A stretch of 64,000 bases of DNA from Paenibacillus rhizophilus. GTDB taxonomy: Bacteria > Bacillota > Bacilli > Paenibacillales > Paenibacillaceae. This document shows positions 52,268 through 60,641 of the stretch, piece after piece; position 1 is the stretch's first letter; every line of letters starts with the position of its first letter. Under the pieces are notes generated by a model. That model was given only the letters and a program-made list of their open reading frames with translations. It ran no database searches and was not told the DNA's origin. Location of the stretch: contig NZ_RQPI01000003.1 in the NCBI RefSeq assembly GCF_003854965.1, positions 124,001-188,000 on the forward strand, given 5' to 3'. The position numbers and the translations under genes were made by a program.

Positions 52268-53071
52268 ATGGCGGTGATTTGTCGGGAGCAGGATGAGAAG
52301 TTTGTCATGATCAAACAGCATGACCACGGGCGGCTGGCCGGAGAATTTGCAGCGAGGTTCCGAGAGGAAGAGGTGCCCCGGAAGCGCCATTCGGATGAAG
52401 TGCTGTATGCGATAGCCAACCATGACCGGGGCTGGGTCGATCTGGATGAGACTCCTTTCTGGAACGATACGGCCAAGGCGCCGTACAGCTTTATCGATTT
52501 CCCCCTCGTTCCGAAGCTGACTTTCTACCGGCGGGGTCTGGATGAGATCGAGACGGTGACTCTTTACGGCGCGCTGCTGTGCAGCCTGCATTATGAACGC
52601 CTGATCGAAGTGTCCGGCGAGAACAGCCCCGAGCTGACCATCTACCTCCAGGAAGAGGAGAAGCGCCGTTCCCGGATTCACCGGGAACTGGAACAGTCGA
52701 AAGCGGCCATCGGCGAGGCGGAGCTGTATTACGACAGCCGGCTTCTGCAGTTCTGCGACGATCTGTCGCTGTTCATCGGGCTGCACGAGCCCGGAACGCA
52801 GACGAAGGATTTCCATCCCTGGTTCAAGGATGGCTTCTCAGGTACAGAAGAATTTGATTTTACCGGCGGACGGATTATCACGGCCGAGTGGCGGGGAACG
52901 ACGCTGCTGCTCGATCCTTACCCGTTCACCGAATCGTTTGAAGTGACGCTGCCGGTGCGCCGGGTGCCCCGGAGCGAGGCGGCCTCTCAAGGACTTGCGG
53001 CGGCGTTCAGCGGCATGCCGGATACGCCAATTAGCGTAACCATAGCCGAAGGGGAACTGAAGCGGCCTTAA
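52268..53071 (+). CDS. DUF3891-family protein
   Basis: 267 residues. VMIKQHDHGRLAGEFAARF at the start and VLYAIANHDRGWVDLDETPFWN with its HD pair are the landmarks of DUF3891; KLTFYRRGLDEIETVTLYGALLCSLHYERL follows. The conserved His/Asp pattern is like HD-type metal enzymes, but no activity is known. GGGAGG precedes the start: with ATG 52268 the spacing is only one base, with GTG 52274 it is normal, so the latter may be the real start. The gene is monocistronic with its own terminator. Confidence 0.75.
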   Translation: MAVICREQDEKFVMIKQHDHGRLAGEFAARFREEEVPRKRHSDEVLYAIANHDRGWVDLDETPFWNDTAKAPYSFIDFPLVPKLTFYRRGLDEIETVTLYGALLCSLHYERLIEVSGENSPELTIYLQEEEKRRSRIHRELEQSKAAIGEAELYYDSRLLQFCDDLSLFIGLHEPGTQTKDFHPWFKDGFSGTEEFDFTGGRIITAEWRGTTLLLDPYPFTESFEVTLPVRRVPRSEAASQGLAAAFSGMPDTPISVTIAEGELKRP

Positions 53072-53081
53072 GGGCCTCGAG

Positions 53082-53127
53082 CCTGCCGGATGCCGGAGAG
53101 CTTCCATCCCGCACCCGGCAGGTTTTT
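53082..53127 (+). terminator. Terminator after the DUF3891 gene
   Basis: CCTGCCGG (53082-53089) pairs with CCGGCAGG (53115-53122), followed by TTTTT. Confidence 0.75.
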
Positions 53128-53218
53128 AGTACGGCTTTGACGGTTCCCCTAAGCCTGAAAGCTGCGACCAATTAATTTTCCCGGGTGCCTGGGGGACCTT
53201 GAACAGGAGCGAACAATC

Positions 53219-53974
53219 ATGGACGGATGGATGTGGGTCCTCAATACGGCGGTGGTGGTGCTGCTGGCCGTTTTTTTCTACCGGGTAAAGATCAAATGGG
53301 TGAGCAAGGGCGTTTTGGTTGTGCCGCTCCTCATCTATGTGCTGTTTTCCGTGGAAGATTTGCTGAATGTAATCAGCATGAACTCTCTCGTAACGGGAAC
53401 TCGCGGTTTGCGCACCCTGATTGTATTGTTCTGTTTGGCTTCGGTCATTTTTTATCTGATGTTTATTTTTCAGGAAATTAAGGAATCCAACCGCAGAGAA
53501 GTTAAAATCCGCTCCACGCTTGCGCGGATCAGTATTGCGACGATGACCTGCATCCTGTTTTTTACCATTGTGTACACTTCCATTTACAAGCTGTTCGGCC
53601 AGTCGTCCTTTCAGGGAGAAGGAATCGGGAATGACCTGCTCACGCAGTTGATCTCGTTCCTGTATTTTAGCGTCGCGACTTTTACGACCGTCGGATACGG
53701 GGACATCGCCCCGATAGACAACACTTCTCGGCTTGTGGTCATCATGCAGATCGGATTCAGTTTCATTACGGTGTACTACGCGCTGGCGATGCTGGGCCTG
53801 TTCCGCAAAATTCTCGGGAACGAGCCGGAGGAAGACATTGAGGCCGAAATCGAAGTGGACATCGAAACCGAGGTTAAGGATGAAGTGAAGGACAAGGTAA
53901 AGGATGAATTGAAATCCGGCGCAGGGGATGGAGCGGACAAAAGCAGCGAAACCGTGCGGAAGTCGGGTGATTAA
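53219..53974 (+). CDS. Potassium channel family protein
   Basis: 251 residues. About four hydrophobic helices in the first 135 residues, then a pore helix and the K+ selectivity filter FTTVGYGDI (TVGYGD at 157-162), and a last membrane helix. The C-terminal 50 residues form a highly charged Glu/Lys coiled-coil-like tail (EVKDEVKDKVKDEL) that may drive tetramer assembly. It should be a voltage-independent or weakly gated K+ channel. Its start ATG 53219 has a weak site (AGGAGCG). Confidence 0.85.
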   Translation: MDGWMWVLNTAVVVLLAVFFYRVKIKWVSKGVLVVPLLIYVLFSVEDLLNVISMNSLVTGTRGLRTLIVLFCLASVIFYLMFIFQEIKESNRREVKIRSTLARISIATMTCILFFTIVYTSIYKLFGQSSFQGEGIGNDLLTQLISFLYFSVATFTTVGYGDIAPIDNTSRLVVIMQIGFSFITVYYALAMLGLFRKILGNEPEEDIEAEIEVDIETEVKDEVKDKVKDELKSGAGDGADKSSETVRKSGD

Positions 53975-54062
53975 TGCGCTCAGGGCGCCGGCGCAAGACG
54001 AATGAGAGGTCCGGCAGCCGGTGCGGAGCAGAGAAATTCAGGTGCGAAAGGGGAAAAGGCCA

Positions 54063-55004
54063 ATGAACGAACCGGCGCAAAACAAATCTTCAGTTAACGC
54101 CTCAGGCGGCGGATACGGCAATTTGGCCGATTCTTCATCACCCGAAACGGGCGGCAAAAAAATAACGCGCCGGCAGTTTCTGGCCCGCGGAGCGGCGACG
54201 TTAATCGGCGCGGGTCTGCTGACGGGCGGCTACAGCTGGCAAGGAGAGACGCGCTGGCTGGATATTACCCATCTAACGCTGGCTTGGAAAGAGCTTCCCG
54301 CCGCGTTTTCGGGAATGAAGCTTGTTCATTTCAGCGATGTGCATCTCGGCTTCAACAAGGATGCCGATGATGTCAAGCGGCTGGTGCGTCATATCCGGGA
54401 GGCGGAACCGGACCTGATCTGCTTCAGCGGCGATATCGTCGACAGCTATCCGGAGGATTTGGCGGAGTCTGTTCCTCTGTTTGCCGGTCTGACTGCGCCG
54501 ATGGGCAAATTCGCGGTGCTCGGCAATCATGATTACAAGCATGCCGAGCAGTTGGTCGGTCTGCTGGAGGCTGCCGGCTTCAAGGTGCTGCGCAATGATC
54601 ATATCCTTCTTCGTAAAGGAGGGGAAGCCATCGCCGTCGCGGGAATGGAGGATTATCTGATCAACAGCCCAGGTCCCGACCCGAAGGCGGCGATGGGCGG
54701 CATCCCGCCAGGCATGTTCACGGTGCTGCTCATGCACGAGCCGGATTATGCGGATTTCGTGCTGGAATACTCCATTCAGCTTCAGCTGTCCGGACACAGC
54801 CACGGCGGACAGATTCGCATTCCGTTTGTGGGCCCCCCCTTTGTGCCGGATGGGTCGGCCAAGTATATTAGCGGCCTCTATACGGTAGGGGAACCGAACA
54901 GGAAGCTGTATGTCAATCGGGGCTTTGGGGAAACGTACATGCCGTTCCGGTTTTTGTGCCGCCCGGAGCTGACGGTATTTACCCTCCGCAGGACGGAAGG
55001 ATAG
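54063..55004 (+). CDS. Tat-exported metallophosphoesterase
   Basis: 313 residues. A twin-arginine signal is present: TRRQFLARGAATLIGAGLLTGG at about 36-58. The calcineurin-like motifs follow: HFSDVHLG, FSGDIVD, LGNHDYKHAE, LLMHEPDYAD and LSGHSHGGQIRIP. It should hydrolyse a phosphoester outside the membrane with two metal ions, like YkuE-type lipid or nucleotide phosphoesterases. ATG 54063 follows AAAGGGGAAAAGG. It follows the K+ channel in the same direction, with 88 bases between them. Confidence 0.88.
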   Translation: MNEPAQNKSSVNASGGGYGNLADSSSPETGGKKITRRQFLARGAATLIGAGLLTGGYSWQGETRWLDITHLTLAWKELPAAFSGMKLVHFSDVHLGFNKDADDVKRLVRHIREAEPDLICFSGDIVDSYPEDLAESVPLFAGLTAPMGKFAVLGNHDYKHAEQLVGLLEAAGFKVLRNDHILLRKGGEAIAVAGMEDYLINSPGPDPKAAMGGIPPGMFTVLLMHEPDYADFVLEYSIQLQLSGHSHGGQIRIPFVGPPFVPDGSAKYISGLYTVGEPNRKLYVNRGFGETYMPFRFLCRPELTVFTLRRTEG

Positions 55005-55118
55005 CGGCCACAGCGGGTCAGCACTTGTTACACAAATGAAATAATGCCGTTATCAAACTCTAACAGTGCCGGGGTAAACTGTATACATGACCCCCTTTTG
55101 AAAATATAGATTTTGTTG

Positions 55119-55146
55119 GGACCCGAGAAATCGGGTCCATTTTTTT
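55119..55146 (+). terminator. Terminator after the phosphoesterase gene
   Basis: GGACCCGA (55119-55126), GAAA tetraloop, TCGGGTCC (55131-55138), then ATTTTTTTG. Confidence 0.85.
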
Positions 55147-55166
55147 GTTCGGACGGCTTGGAGACT

Positions 55167-56591
55167 TTAATTAGGGTTATTCAGACTTTCGCCGGTCTGC
55201 TTCCGCCGGAGAGCATTACCTGCGGCTGGGTCAAGCCGTACCGCTTCCAGCGTCGCCAATGAAGCGATGATGCCCAAAATAAAGAAGGAGACGGTATAAG
55301 CTCCCGAGCTGCCGGAAGATCCGGTAGCCCACTTCGCGATTGGCTCCCCGGCGCGCAGCACCACCGTTGCCGAGGCGATGCCAAAGGCCGCGGCAAGGTT
55401 CTGCATCGTCGACGCCAGCGCATTGGCATGGCGCGTATTCTCCGGCGAAATATCGCTGTACGCCATTGTGGTATAAGCCGTTAGCGCCGTGGAGCGGACA
55501 ATGCCGCTGATCAGCGTGAGCAGGGCAATAAGCACGATCGGAACAGCCGGCGTAATCAGTCCGTTCAGAATCATGGTCAGTGCGCCGATTGCTGTAGAAA
55601 CGATCAGAACGCGGCGAAAGCCGAACCGGTTGATCAGGAAGGTTGTCGCAGGCTTAATGCCGATGTTTCCGACAAAAATAAACAGCACAATGCCGCCCGC
55701 AAGCGTCGGACTCCAGCCGAAGACGTTCTGAAACAGCAGCGTCAGCATAAAAGGCGCGGAACCGACCATCATCCAGTACAGGGAACTGCCGAGCTGGGAG
55801 GAGCGAAAGGTCGGGATGGTTAATATCCGCAGCTCCACAATCGGGTTGGAGGCGGTCAGCAGATGCTTGACGGCAACAATGGCGACGATAAGGAAGACCG
55901 CTGCCAACAGCAAACCCTTACTCCAGGCAGCCCCGGAGTCCGCAAGCACATGGGCCGCGTAAGTCAAACCGCCTACCCCGATTCCCGTGAGCACCACTCC
56001 GGTTACGTCCAGTCTGGACGGCGCCGATTCGGGGACGTCGTCGATCAGTTTCCAGGCGGCGATAAATCCGGCAATGCCGAGCGGAAGATTGATCAGAAAC
56101 AGATATTCCCACGAGGCGTAAGTGATGATGAGTCCGCCCGCAAGCGGCGCGATGGCGGGTGAGATCAGTCCGGGCCAGACAAGATAAGACATGATTTTCA
56201 GCAGATCCCGCTTCTCCGTATGCTTGATGACAACCACGCGGCCGACCGGAACCATCATCGCGCCCCCGAATCCTTGCAGCACCCGCGTGGCGACAAGCAC
56301 TTCAAGGGTTGGAGACAGCGCGCAGGCAAGCGAAGCGATCGTAAAGATGGCGATGGCCGACAGAAATACCGGCCGGGTTCCGAACTTCTCGGCAAGCCAG
56401 CCGCTGATCGGGATAAACACGGCCAACGTGACCATGTACGCGGTAACAATCAGTCCCATTTGGGCCGAAGAGACATCAAGCGCCCGGCTCATTGCGGGCA
56501 CCGCCGTTGTAACAATGGTACTGTCAAGGTTCTCCATGAAATAACAACCGGCCACTAGCAAAGCCGTATTGCGCAGCTTGGGAGTAATCAC
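55167..56591 (-). CDS. MFS drug exporter, DHA2-like
   Basis: 474 residues from the GTG start, with about 13-14 hydrophobic segments. YFMENLDSTIVTTAVPAMSRAL is the motif D1 region of DHA2 pumps; SGWLAEKFGTRPVFL is motif A and RVLQGFGGAMMVPVGR motif C-like. It should export drugs in exchange for protons. The usual first ATG (56633) is 22 bases from AGGAGG; GTG 56591 has AGAGGAGG at normal spacing and gives MITPKLRNTALL, so it is preferred. This GTG overlaps the stop of an 18-codon ORF, and a double palindrome lies upstream, so the gene is probably regulated. Confidence 0.85.
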   Translation of the reverse strand: MITPKLRNTALLVAGCYFMENLDSTIVTTAVPAMSRALDVSSAQMGLIVTAYMVTLAVFIPISGWLAEKFGTRPVFLSAIAIFTIASLACALSPTLEVLVATRVLQGFGGAMMVPVGRVVVIKHTEKRDLLKIMSYLVWPGLISPAIAPLAGGLIITYASWEYLFLINLPLGIAGFIAAWKLIDDVPESAPSRLDVTGVVLTGIGVGGLTYAAHVLADSGAAWSKGLLLAAVFLIVAIVAVKHLLTASNPIVELRILTIPTFRSSQLGSSLYWMMVGSAPFMLTLLFQNVFGWSPTLAGGIVLFIFVGNIGIKPATTFLINRFGFRRVLIVSTAIGALTMILNGLITPAVPIVLIALLTLISGIVRSTALTAYTTMAYSDISPENTRHANALASTMQNLAAAFGIASATVVLRAGEPIAKWATGSSGSSGAYTVSFFILGIIASLATLEAVRLDPAAGNALRRKQTGESLNNPN

Positions 56592-56644
56592 AGGACGGTC
56601 CTCCTCTCCCCATAAAGACCGGGGCAAATCCATTCCGTATGCAT
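56588..56644 (-). CDS. Leader peptide ORF, 18 aa, overlapping the exporter start
   Basis: On the minus strand ATG 56644 has AGGAGG 12 bases upstream and opens MHTEWICPGLYGERRTVL. Its TGA (56588-56590) overlaps the GTG start of the exporter in the order GTGA. The exporter's AGAGGAGG site lies inside this ORF. This is the layout of a translationally coupled leader; such ORFs can sense ribosome-acting drugs. No homologue is known to me. Confidence 0.5.
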   Translation of the reverse strand: MHTEWICPGLYGERRTVL

Positions 56645-56700
56645 AGAGTAATGTTTCCTCCTAATCTTCTTATACCATTCTGTAGACTTCTAAAAATCGA

Positions 56701-56730
56701 ATTGGTAATACCAATATTGGTGTTACCAAT
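56701..56730. promoter_or_regulatory. Double palindromic operator of the exporter
   Basis: Two adjacent 15-bp palindromes of the form ATTGGT-N3-ACCAAT (56701-56715 and 56716-56730). The arms are perfect; only the centre differs (AAT/GTT). They lie 57-140 bases upstream of the exporter and its leader ORF. Such a pair would hold two dimers of a TetR- or MarR-like repressor; no such gene is adjacent. Confidence 0.7.
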
Positions 56731-56894
56731 TTTATTTCGGTTTTGCCGTCATGTCAATGCGTTTCAGCCGAACATGTCCTTAGTCCATAACTTGGGCGGG
56801 AAACAGCCCTGCCATAGAGAGCGCCGATTGGGGGTATCCATCATTAGCGTAATAGGTAAAATGGAAGTACAGGGAACAAGGAAGGAGGGATCTG

Positions 56895-57122
56895 ATGGAG
56901 GAGCACGATATTGCCGGTCCGCAAAGCGGGTTTCCCGAAAAACTGAGCAAACCGGCAAGAAGAGCGCTTCAGGGGGCGGGGTATTTGACTTTGGAGCAGC
57001 TTGCGGAGGCTGGCGAAGCGGAACTTCTGAAACTGCATGGAATGGGGCCAAAAGCGTTGGATCAACTTAGGCAGGCAATGACGACCAAAGGACTACATTT
57101 TGCGGATAAGACAAAGGGGTGA
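56895..57122 (+). CDS. Helix-hairpin-helix protein, RNA polymerase alpha-CTD-like
   Basis: 75 residues. LSKPARRALQGAGYLTLEQLAEAGEAELLKLHGMGPKALDQLRQAM is a compact HhH fold very similar to the C-terminal domain of RNA polymerase alpha (LS.R....L...G..T...L......L....G.G...l..l). The protein may bind DNA or modulate transcription. GAAGGAGGG precedes ATG 56895. A terminator follows after a few bases, so the gene is monocistronic. Confidence 0.75.
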   Translation: MEEHDIAGPQSGFPEKLSKPARRALQGAGYLTLEQLAEAGEAELLKLHGMGPKALDQLRQAMTTKGLHFADKTKG

Positions 57123-57130
57123 AATAAAAA

Positions 57131-57186
57131 AACAGCGGCAGCCGGGACCTGTCAAAGTCTCCCGAACTGCCGCTGTTGTCTTTTTC
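57131..57186. terminator. Bidirectional terminator between HhH and hisJ-like genes
   Basis: AACAGCGGCAG (57131-57141) pairs with CTGCCGCTGTT (57167-57177), extended by GGGA/TCCC inside. TTTTT follows on the plus strand and a run of A precedes it. Confidence 0.85.
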
Positions 57187-57244
57187 GGAGGGTCCATGTC
57201 AATCCTTGCATCCTCCGGCTCACGCTGCCGCGAATTATCCATCC

Positions 57245-58054
57245 TTATAATGGCAGCTCTACTCTCTGTTGCTGCTTGTAGTAAACCCAGGAGGTGAAGC
57301 CGATTTCCTTCAGCCGGGCCGCCACTGCTTCATGCTCGTCGCCTACCCTTGAAGGCTTGTGCGCATCAGACCCGAACGTTACCTCCACGCCGAAGCGCAG
57401 CGCCCGTTCCAGGATGTCGTCCGAAGGATACCAGCCGCCGCTCAGCTTGGTCTTTCCGGAGGTGTTGATCTCAATCGCCACACCGCTATCGGCAATGACC
57501 TTCAGGCAATCGTCGAGCGGTCCCGGGGCAAGAATATTCGAGAAATCGGGATAGTTGCCCTTCATGGCGTCGATATGGCCGAGGATTTGGAACATGCCGC
57601 TGCGGGCGGACTCGGAGATAAGCCGGTAATACTCGGTTTTGATCGCAATCTTCTCTTTGGTCTCCAGGCCCTTCCAGCGTCCTTTGTTAAAAATGCTGAG
57701 GCCCCCCGTGCTGTGCACCGACCCGATCACGTAGTCGAAAGGATACGCGTCCAGCATTTTCCGGTACGTCTCCACATGCTCCGGGAAATAGTCGGATTCG
57801 ATGCCAAGCAGGACGTCGATTACGCCTTCATACTCTTTTTTCAAGGCGAGCACTTCTTCCACATAACCGGCGAATTCCGATTTGGCCATGGCAATATGCG
57901 GAAAAGCCCGATCGCTCGGATCTCCGAAATAGGGAGTGTGATCCGAAATGCCTATGACTCCGAGCCCAGCCTTAATGCCGGCCTCAACGTAATTACGAAT
58001 GTTTCCGTCGGCGTGGCCGCAGCGGAAATGATGGGTATGCAGGTCGAATTTCAT
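57245..58054 (-). CDS. hisJ: PHP-family histidinol phosphatase, HisJ type
   Basis: 269 residues. MKFDLHTHHFRCGHADG is the first PHP metal site; GISDHTPYFGDP, LLGIESDYFPEH, VIGSVHSTGG, QILGHIDAMKGN and FGSDAHKPSRVG carry the further His, Asp and Glu ligands. The set is the pattern of histidinol-phosphate phosphatase (B. subtilis HisJ), which makes histidinol in histidine synthesis. No other his gene is nearby, so it may also act on another phosphoester. It lies downstream of the LysR gene in the same direction. Confidence 0.85.
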   Translation of the reverse strand: MKFDLHTHHFRCGHADGNIRNYVEAGIKAGLGVIGISDHTPYFGDPSDRAFPHIAMAKSEFAGYVEEVLALKKEYEGVIDVLLGIESDYFPEHVETYRKMLDAYPFDYVIGSVHSTGGLSIFNKGRWKGLETKEKIAIKTEYYRLISESARSGMFQILGHIDAMKGNYPDFSNILAPGPLDDCLKVIADSGVAIEINTSGKTKLSGGWYPSDDILERALRFGVEVTFGSDAHKPSRVGDEHEAVAARLKEIGFTSWVYYKQQQRVELPL

Positions 58055-58099
58055 TGAAAGAACATCTCCTTAGGCCAAATTGTGTAAATTAATGACGTC

Positions 58100-59005
58100 C
58101 TATTCCGAACCGATAAACTGCGTCTCCGGCATCCCTTTAAGGTCGCTGAGGAACTGCCGCATGGCTGAGTTGACATATTTTCCCGATTTGGTGATAACTC
58201 CGACGGGATGGGTTACCTCCAGCTCCATGATCGGAATGATCTTGAGGGTTCCCGCACGGACTTCCTCCGCCACCGACTGCTTGGAAATGATGCCTGCGCC
58301 CAGATCCAGTTCCACCATCCGCTTCACTTCTTCACTGCTTGTCAGCTCCATGATGACATGGGTCTGAATGCCGTGCTTGGCAAACACCTCTTCGGCGAAC
58401 ATCCGTCCGACCGTATCGGGCGAGAGCAGAATGAGCGGAGTTTGGCCAAGCACCTCGACTCTGGCGCCTCCGGGTGCCGACGCCAGCGGATGTCTCGGGG
58501 ACACGACCAGTTCGAAAGTATCGTAGTAGAGGGTGGAAGTGCTCATGCCGGGACTGTTTCCGATCAGGTAACCGATGCCGACATCGACGAGGCCGTTCTC
58601 GACATGCTGATAGATCTGCGTAGAGGACATGGATTGGATGGATGTTTTGATATGAGGAAATTGGTCTTGAAAATACGATAGAATACGCGGCAGAATCTGG
58701 ATCGCGATGGAGGTCGTCGTCCCGAGTATGATATGGCCCTGCGGCGTTTCATCCAGGTCGGCAAGCCTCAGCTTCAAATCGTCGACGATATTTACGATCT
58801 GCTCCGCATGCGTAAGGAATACCTGTCCCTTGTCCGTCAGCGTAACGGGCTGGTTCCGGTCCACCAGCTGGGTTTTGAACTCTTCCTCAAGGCTCTTGAT
58901 CTGAGCGGAAACTGCCGGCTGGGTCAGATTGAGCAGTTCTCCCGCCTTGCGGAAGCTCATCGTTTTGGAGATCATGATAAGCGTCTCCAGTTGGCTGATG
59001 TTCAT
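58100..59005 (-). CDS. LysR-family transcriptional regulator
   Basis: 301 residues. N-terminal helix-turn-helix (SQLETLIMISKTMSFRKAGELLNLTQPAVSAQIKSLEEEF), then an effector-binding domain (HIILGTTTSIAIQILPRILSYF onwards). The N-terminus resembles CysL/CbbR-like regulators. GGGAGG before the codon at 59005 sets the start (MNISQLETL). It is 45 bases upstream of the hisJ-like gene in the same direction and may be cotranscribed with it. Confidence 0.87.
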   Translation of the reverse strand: MNISQLETLIMISKTMSFRKAGELLNLTQPAVSAQIKSLEEEFKTQLVDRNQPVTLTDKGQVFLTHAEQIVNIVDDLKLRLADLDETPQGHIILGTTTSIAIQILPRILSYFQDQFPHIKTSIQSMSSTQIYQHVENGLVDVGIGYLIGNSPGMSTSTLYYDTFELVVSPRHPLASAPGGARVEVLGQTPLILLSPDTVGRMFAEEVFAKHGIQTHVIMELTSSEEVKRMVELDLGAGIISKQSVAEEVRAGTLKIIPIMELEVTHPVGVITKSGKYVNSAMRQFLSDLKGMPETQFIGSE

Positions 59006-59260
59006 GGAATACCTCCCTTGGCCAACCATTTGTTGACTTATCGGTTATGTACATAGTTTACGCCGAATGTTGGCATTTAATTAAATTATAGGAGATTCTC
59101 TCCGGCAGGGCAATGACACCGCTCACCCCTTCATTTATTTCCTTGCGTCAAGCATTAATTTTTGGTGAATTGTGCCGATATATGAGATATACTATACCAA
59201 GATCGTCGTGGGACTTTTGGAATATGACTTAAGTCCGGCAAAGGGGGACTCAGCACTATT

Positions 59261-59719
59261 ATGAAGGCAGAAGTGATTAATCCGTTTTTGGAATCTGCAT
59301 GCGTTGTAATTGAACAGGTGATTCAAGTCTCGCCGTCGACCGGAAATTTGGGAATAAAAGATATTGAGCTGTTCGATAACCATATATGGATAAAAGTCGG
59401 AATGACGGGGGAGCTTAGCGGCGATATCGTTTTTGGCATTGCGGAACATGTGGCGCTGCGCATGGTGTCTGCCATGATGGGCGGCTATCCCATTGCGGAG
59501 ATGGACGAGATGGGGCAAAGCGCCATTTCGGAGCTGGGCAATATGATCAGCGGCAACGCGAGCACCATACTATCCAATCAGGGCGTTGTGGTGGATATCA
59601 CGCCACCCCAAGTCATGAAATCCGAAAGTCTGGTAGACTTCATGCCCCGCAAAGCACTGAGCATTCCGCTCGTAATGGACGGAATCGGCGAACTGGATAT
59701 TCAGGTGATGATCTCTTAG
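59261..59719 (+). CDS. cheX: Chemotaxis phosphatase CheX-like
   Basis: 152 residues. GDIVFGIAEHVALRMVSAMMGG and SAISELGNMISGNASTIL are typical for CheX; the phosphatase motif E-x-x-N is Glu91-Asn94. It dephosphorylates CheY-P or related receivers in the cytosol. No other chemotaxis gene is in the window, so it may serve a distant che operon. AAAGGGGG lies 15 bases before ATG 59261. Confidence 0.85.
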   Translation: MKAEVINPFLESACVVIEQVIQVSPSTGNLGIKDIELFDNHIWIKVGMTGELSGDIVFGIAEHVALRMVSAMMGGYPIAEMDEMGQSAISELGNMISGNASTILSNQGVVVDITPPQVMKSESLVDFMPRKALSIPLVMDGIGELDIQVMIS

Positions 59720-59771
59720 AATTGTAAGAGAGAGTTTGTCATCATGCAAGATAGGAGCTGAGGGTCGGGCG

Positions 59772-60548
59772 ATGGAGCTTAAGGGTAAAATCGCAGTCAT
59801 CACCGGCGCTTCCAGCGGCATCGGCGCGCTTACGGCGCGTCTGCTCGGACAGCGCGGAGCCATTCCGGTGCTGCTTGCCAGGTCGGAGGACAAGCTGAAG
59901 ACTGCTGCGGAAGGGATAACGGGCGGATACGGATTGTACCGCTGCGATGTGAGCCGTTCCGGCGAAGTGGAAGAGACTTTCGCCAAGATTATTGCGGCGT
60001 ACGGCAGAATCGATATTTTGCTCAATAATGCGGGCTATGGCAGGTTCGGGGACTTCACGGAAATGCCGGTCGAAGAGTTCAATGAAATGATGAACGTCAA
60101 TTACATGGGCGTCGTCCGCTGCACCAAGGCGGCAGTGCCGCATATGCTGGAGCGGGGAAGCGGACAGATCGTCAATGTGGCCTCGATGGCCGGCAAGATC
60201 GGCACCTCGCGGGCGGCGGCCTATACTGCCTCGAAGCATGCCGTCCTCGGTTTCACAAACGCGCTGAGGCAGGAGCTGCGCCACAGCGGCATTACCGTGT
60301 CGGCGGTCAATCCGGGACCGATTGAGACCGACTTTTTCAATCTGGCCGATCCCTCCGGAGACTACGTCAAGAATGTGGGCGGTTTCATGATGAGTCCTCA
60401 ATATGTCGCCGAAAAGATAGTGAAGCTGATGGAGAAAGATAAGGAAGAGCTGGATTTGCCACGGCTGGCGGCTGCCGGCATTCGCTTGTACGGGCTGTTC
60501 CCGCGGCTGGCGGACAAGCTGACTTACAAGATGCTAAACCGGAAATAG
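59772..60548 (+). CDS. Short-chain dehydrogenase/reductase (SDR)
   Basis: 258 residues. TGASSGIGALTARLL is the NADP-binding motif, LLNNAGYGRFG the NNAG motif, VASMAGKIG the Ser region and YTASKHAVLGF the Tyr/Lys pair. It is similar to the YqjQ/SDR7 group. ATG 59772 is chosen (GAGGGTCGGGCG in front); a TTG 59736 is less likely. It is 52 bases after cheX and ends at a hairpin that overlaps the helicase promoter. Confidence 0.88.
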   Translation: MELKGKIAVITGASSGIGALTARLLGQRGAIPVLLARSEDKLKTAAEGITGGYGLYRCDVSRSGEVEETFAKIIAAYGRIDILLNNAGYGRFGDFTEMPVEEFNEMMNVNYMGVVRCTKAAVPHMLERGSGQIVNVASMAGKIGTSRAAAYTASKHAVLGFTNALRQELRHSGITVSAVNPGPIETDFFNLADPSGDYVKNVGGFMMSPQYVAEKIVKLMEKDKEELDLPRLAAAGIRLYGLFPRLADKLTYKMLNRK

Positions 60549-60565
60549 CATAGAGAAGAGCAGAT

Positions 60566-60594
60566 GGCCTTCCATTTGGTGGATAGGCCTTTTT
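60566..60594 (+). terminator. Terminator after the SDR gene, overlapping a promoter
   Basis: GGCCTTCCA (60566-60574) pairs with TGGATAGGCC (60580-60589), one bulge, then TTTTT (60590-60594). The stem covers the -35 box of the helicase promoter. Confidence 0.65.
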
Positions 60595-60604
60595 GGCATA
60601 TAAT
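60576..60604 (+). promoter_or_regulatory. Promoter of the helicase-ecsAB operon
   Basis: TTGGTG (60576-60581), 17-base spacer, TATAAT (60599-60604), 38 bases before the start codon. Confidence 0.65.
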
Positions 60605-60641
60605 GAATGGATACTATACAGTGAAAAGGATGAATTTCCCT

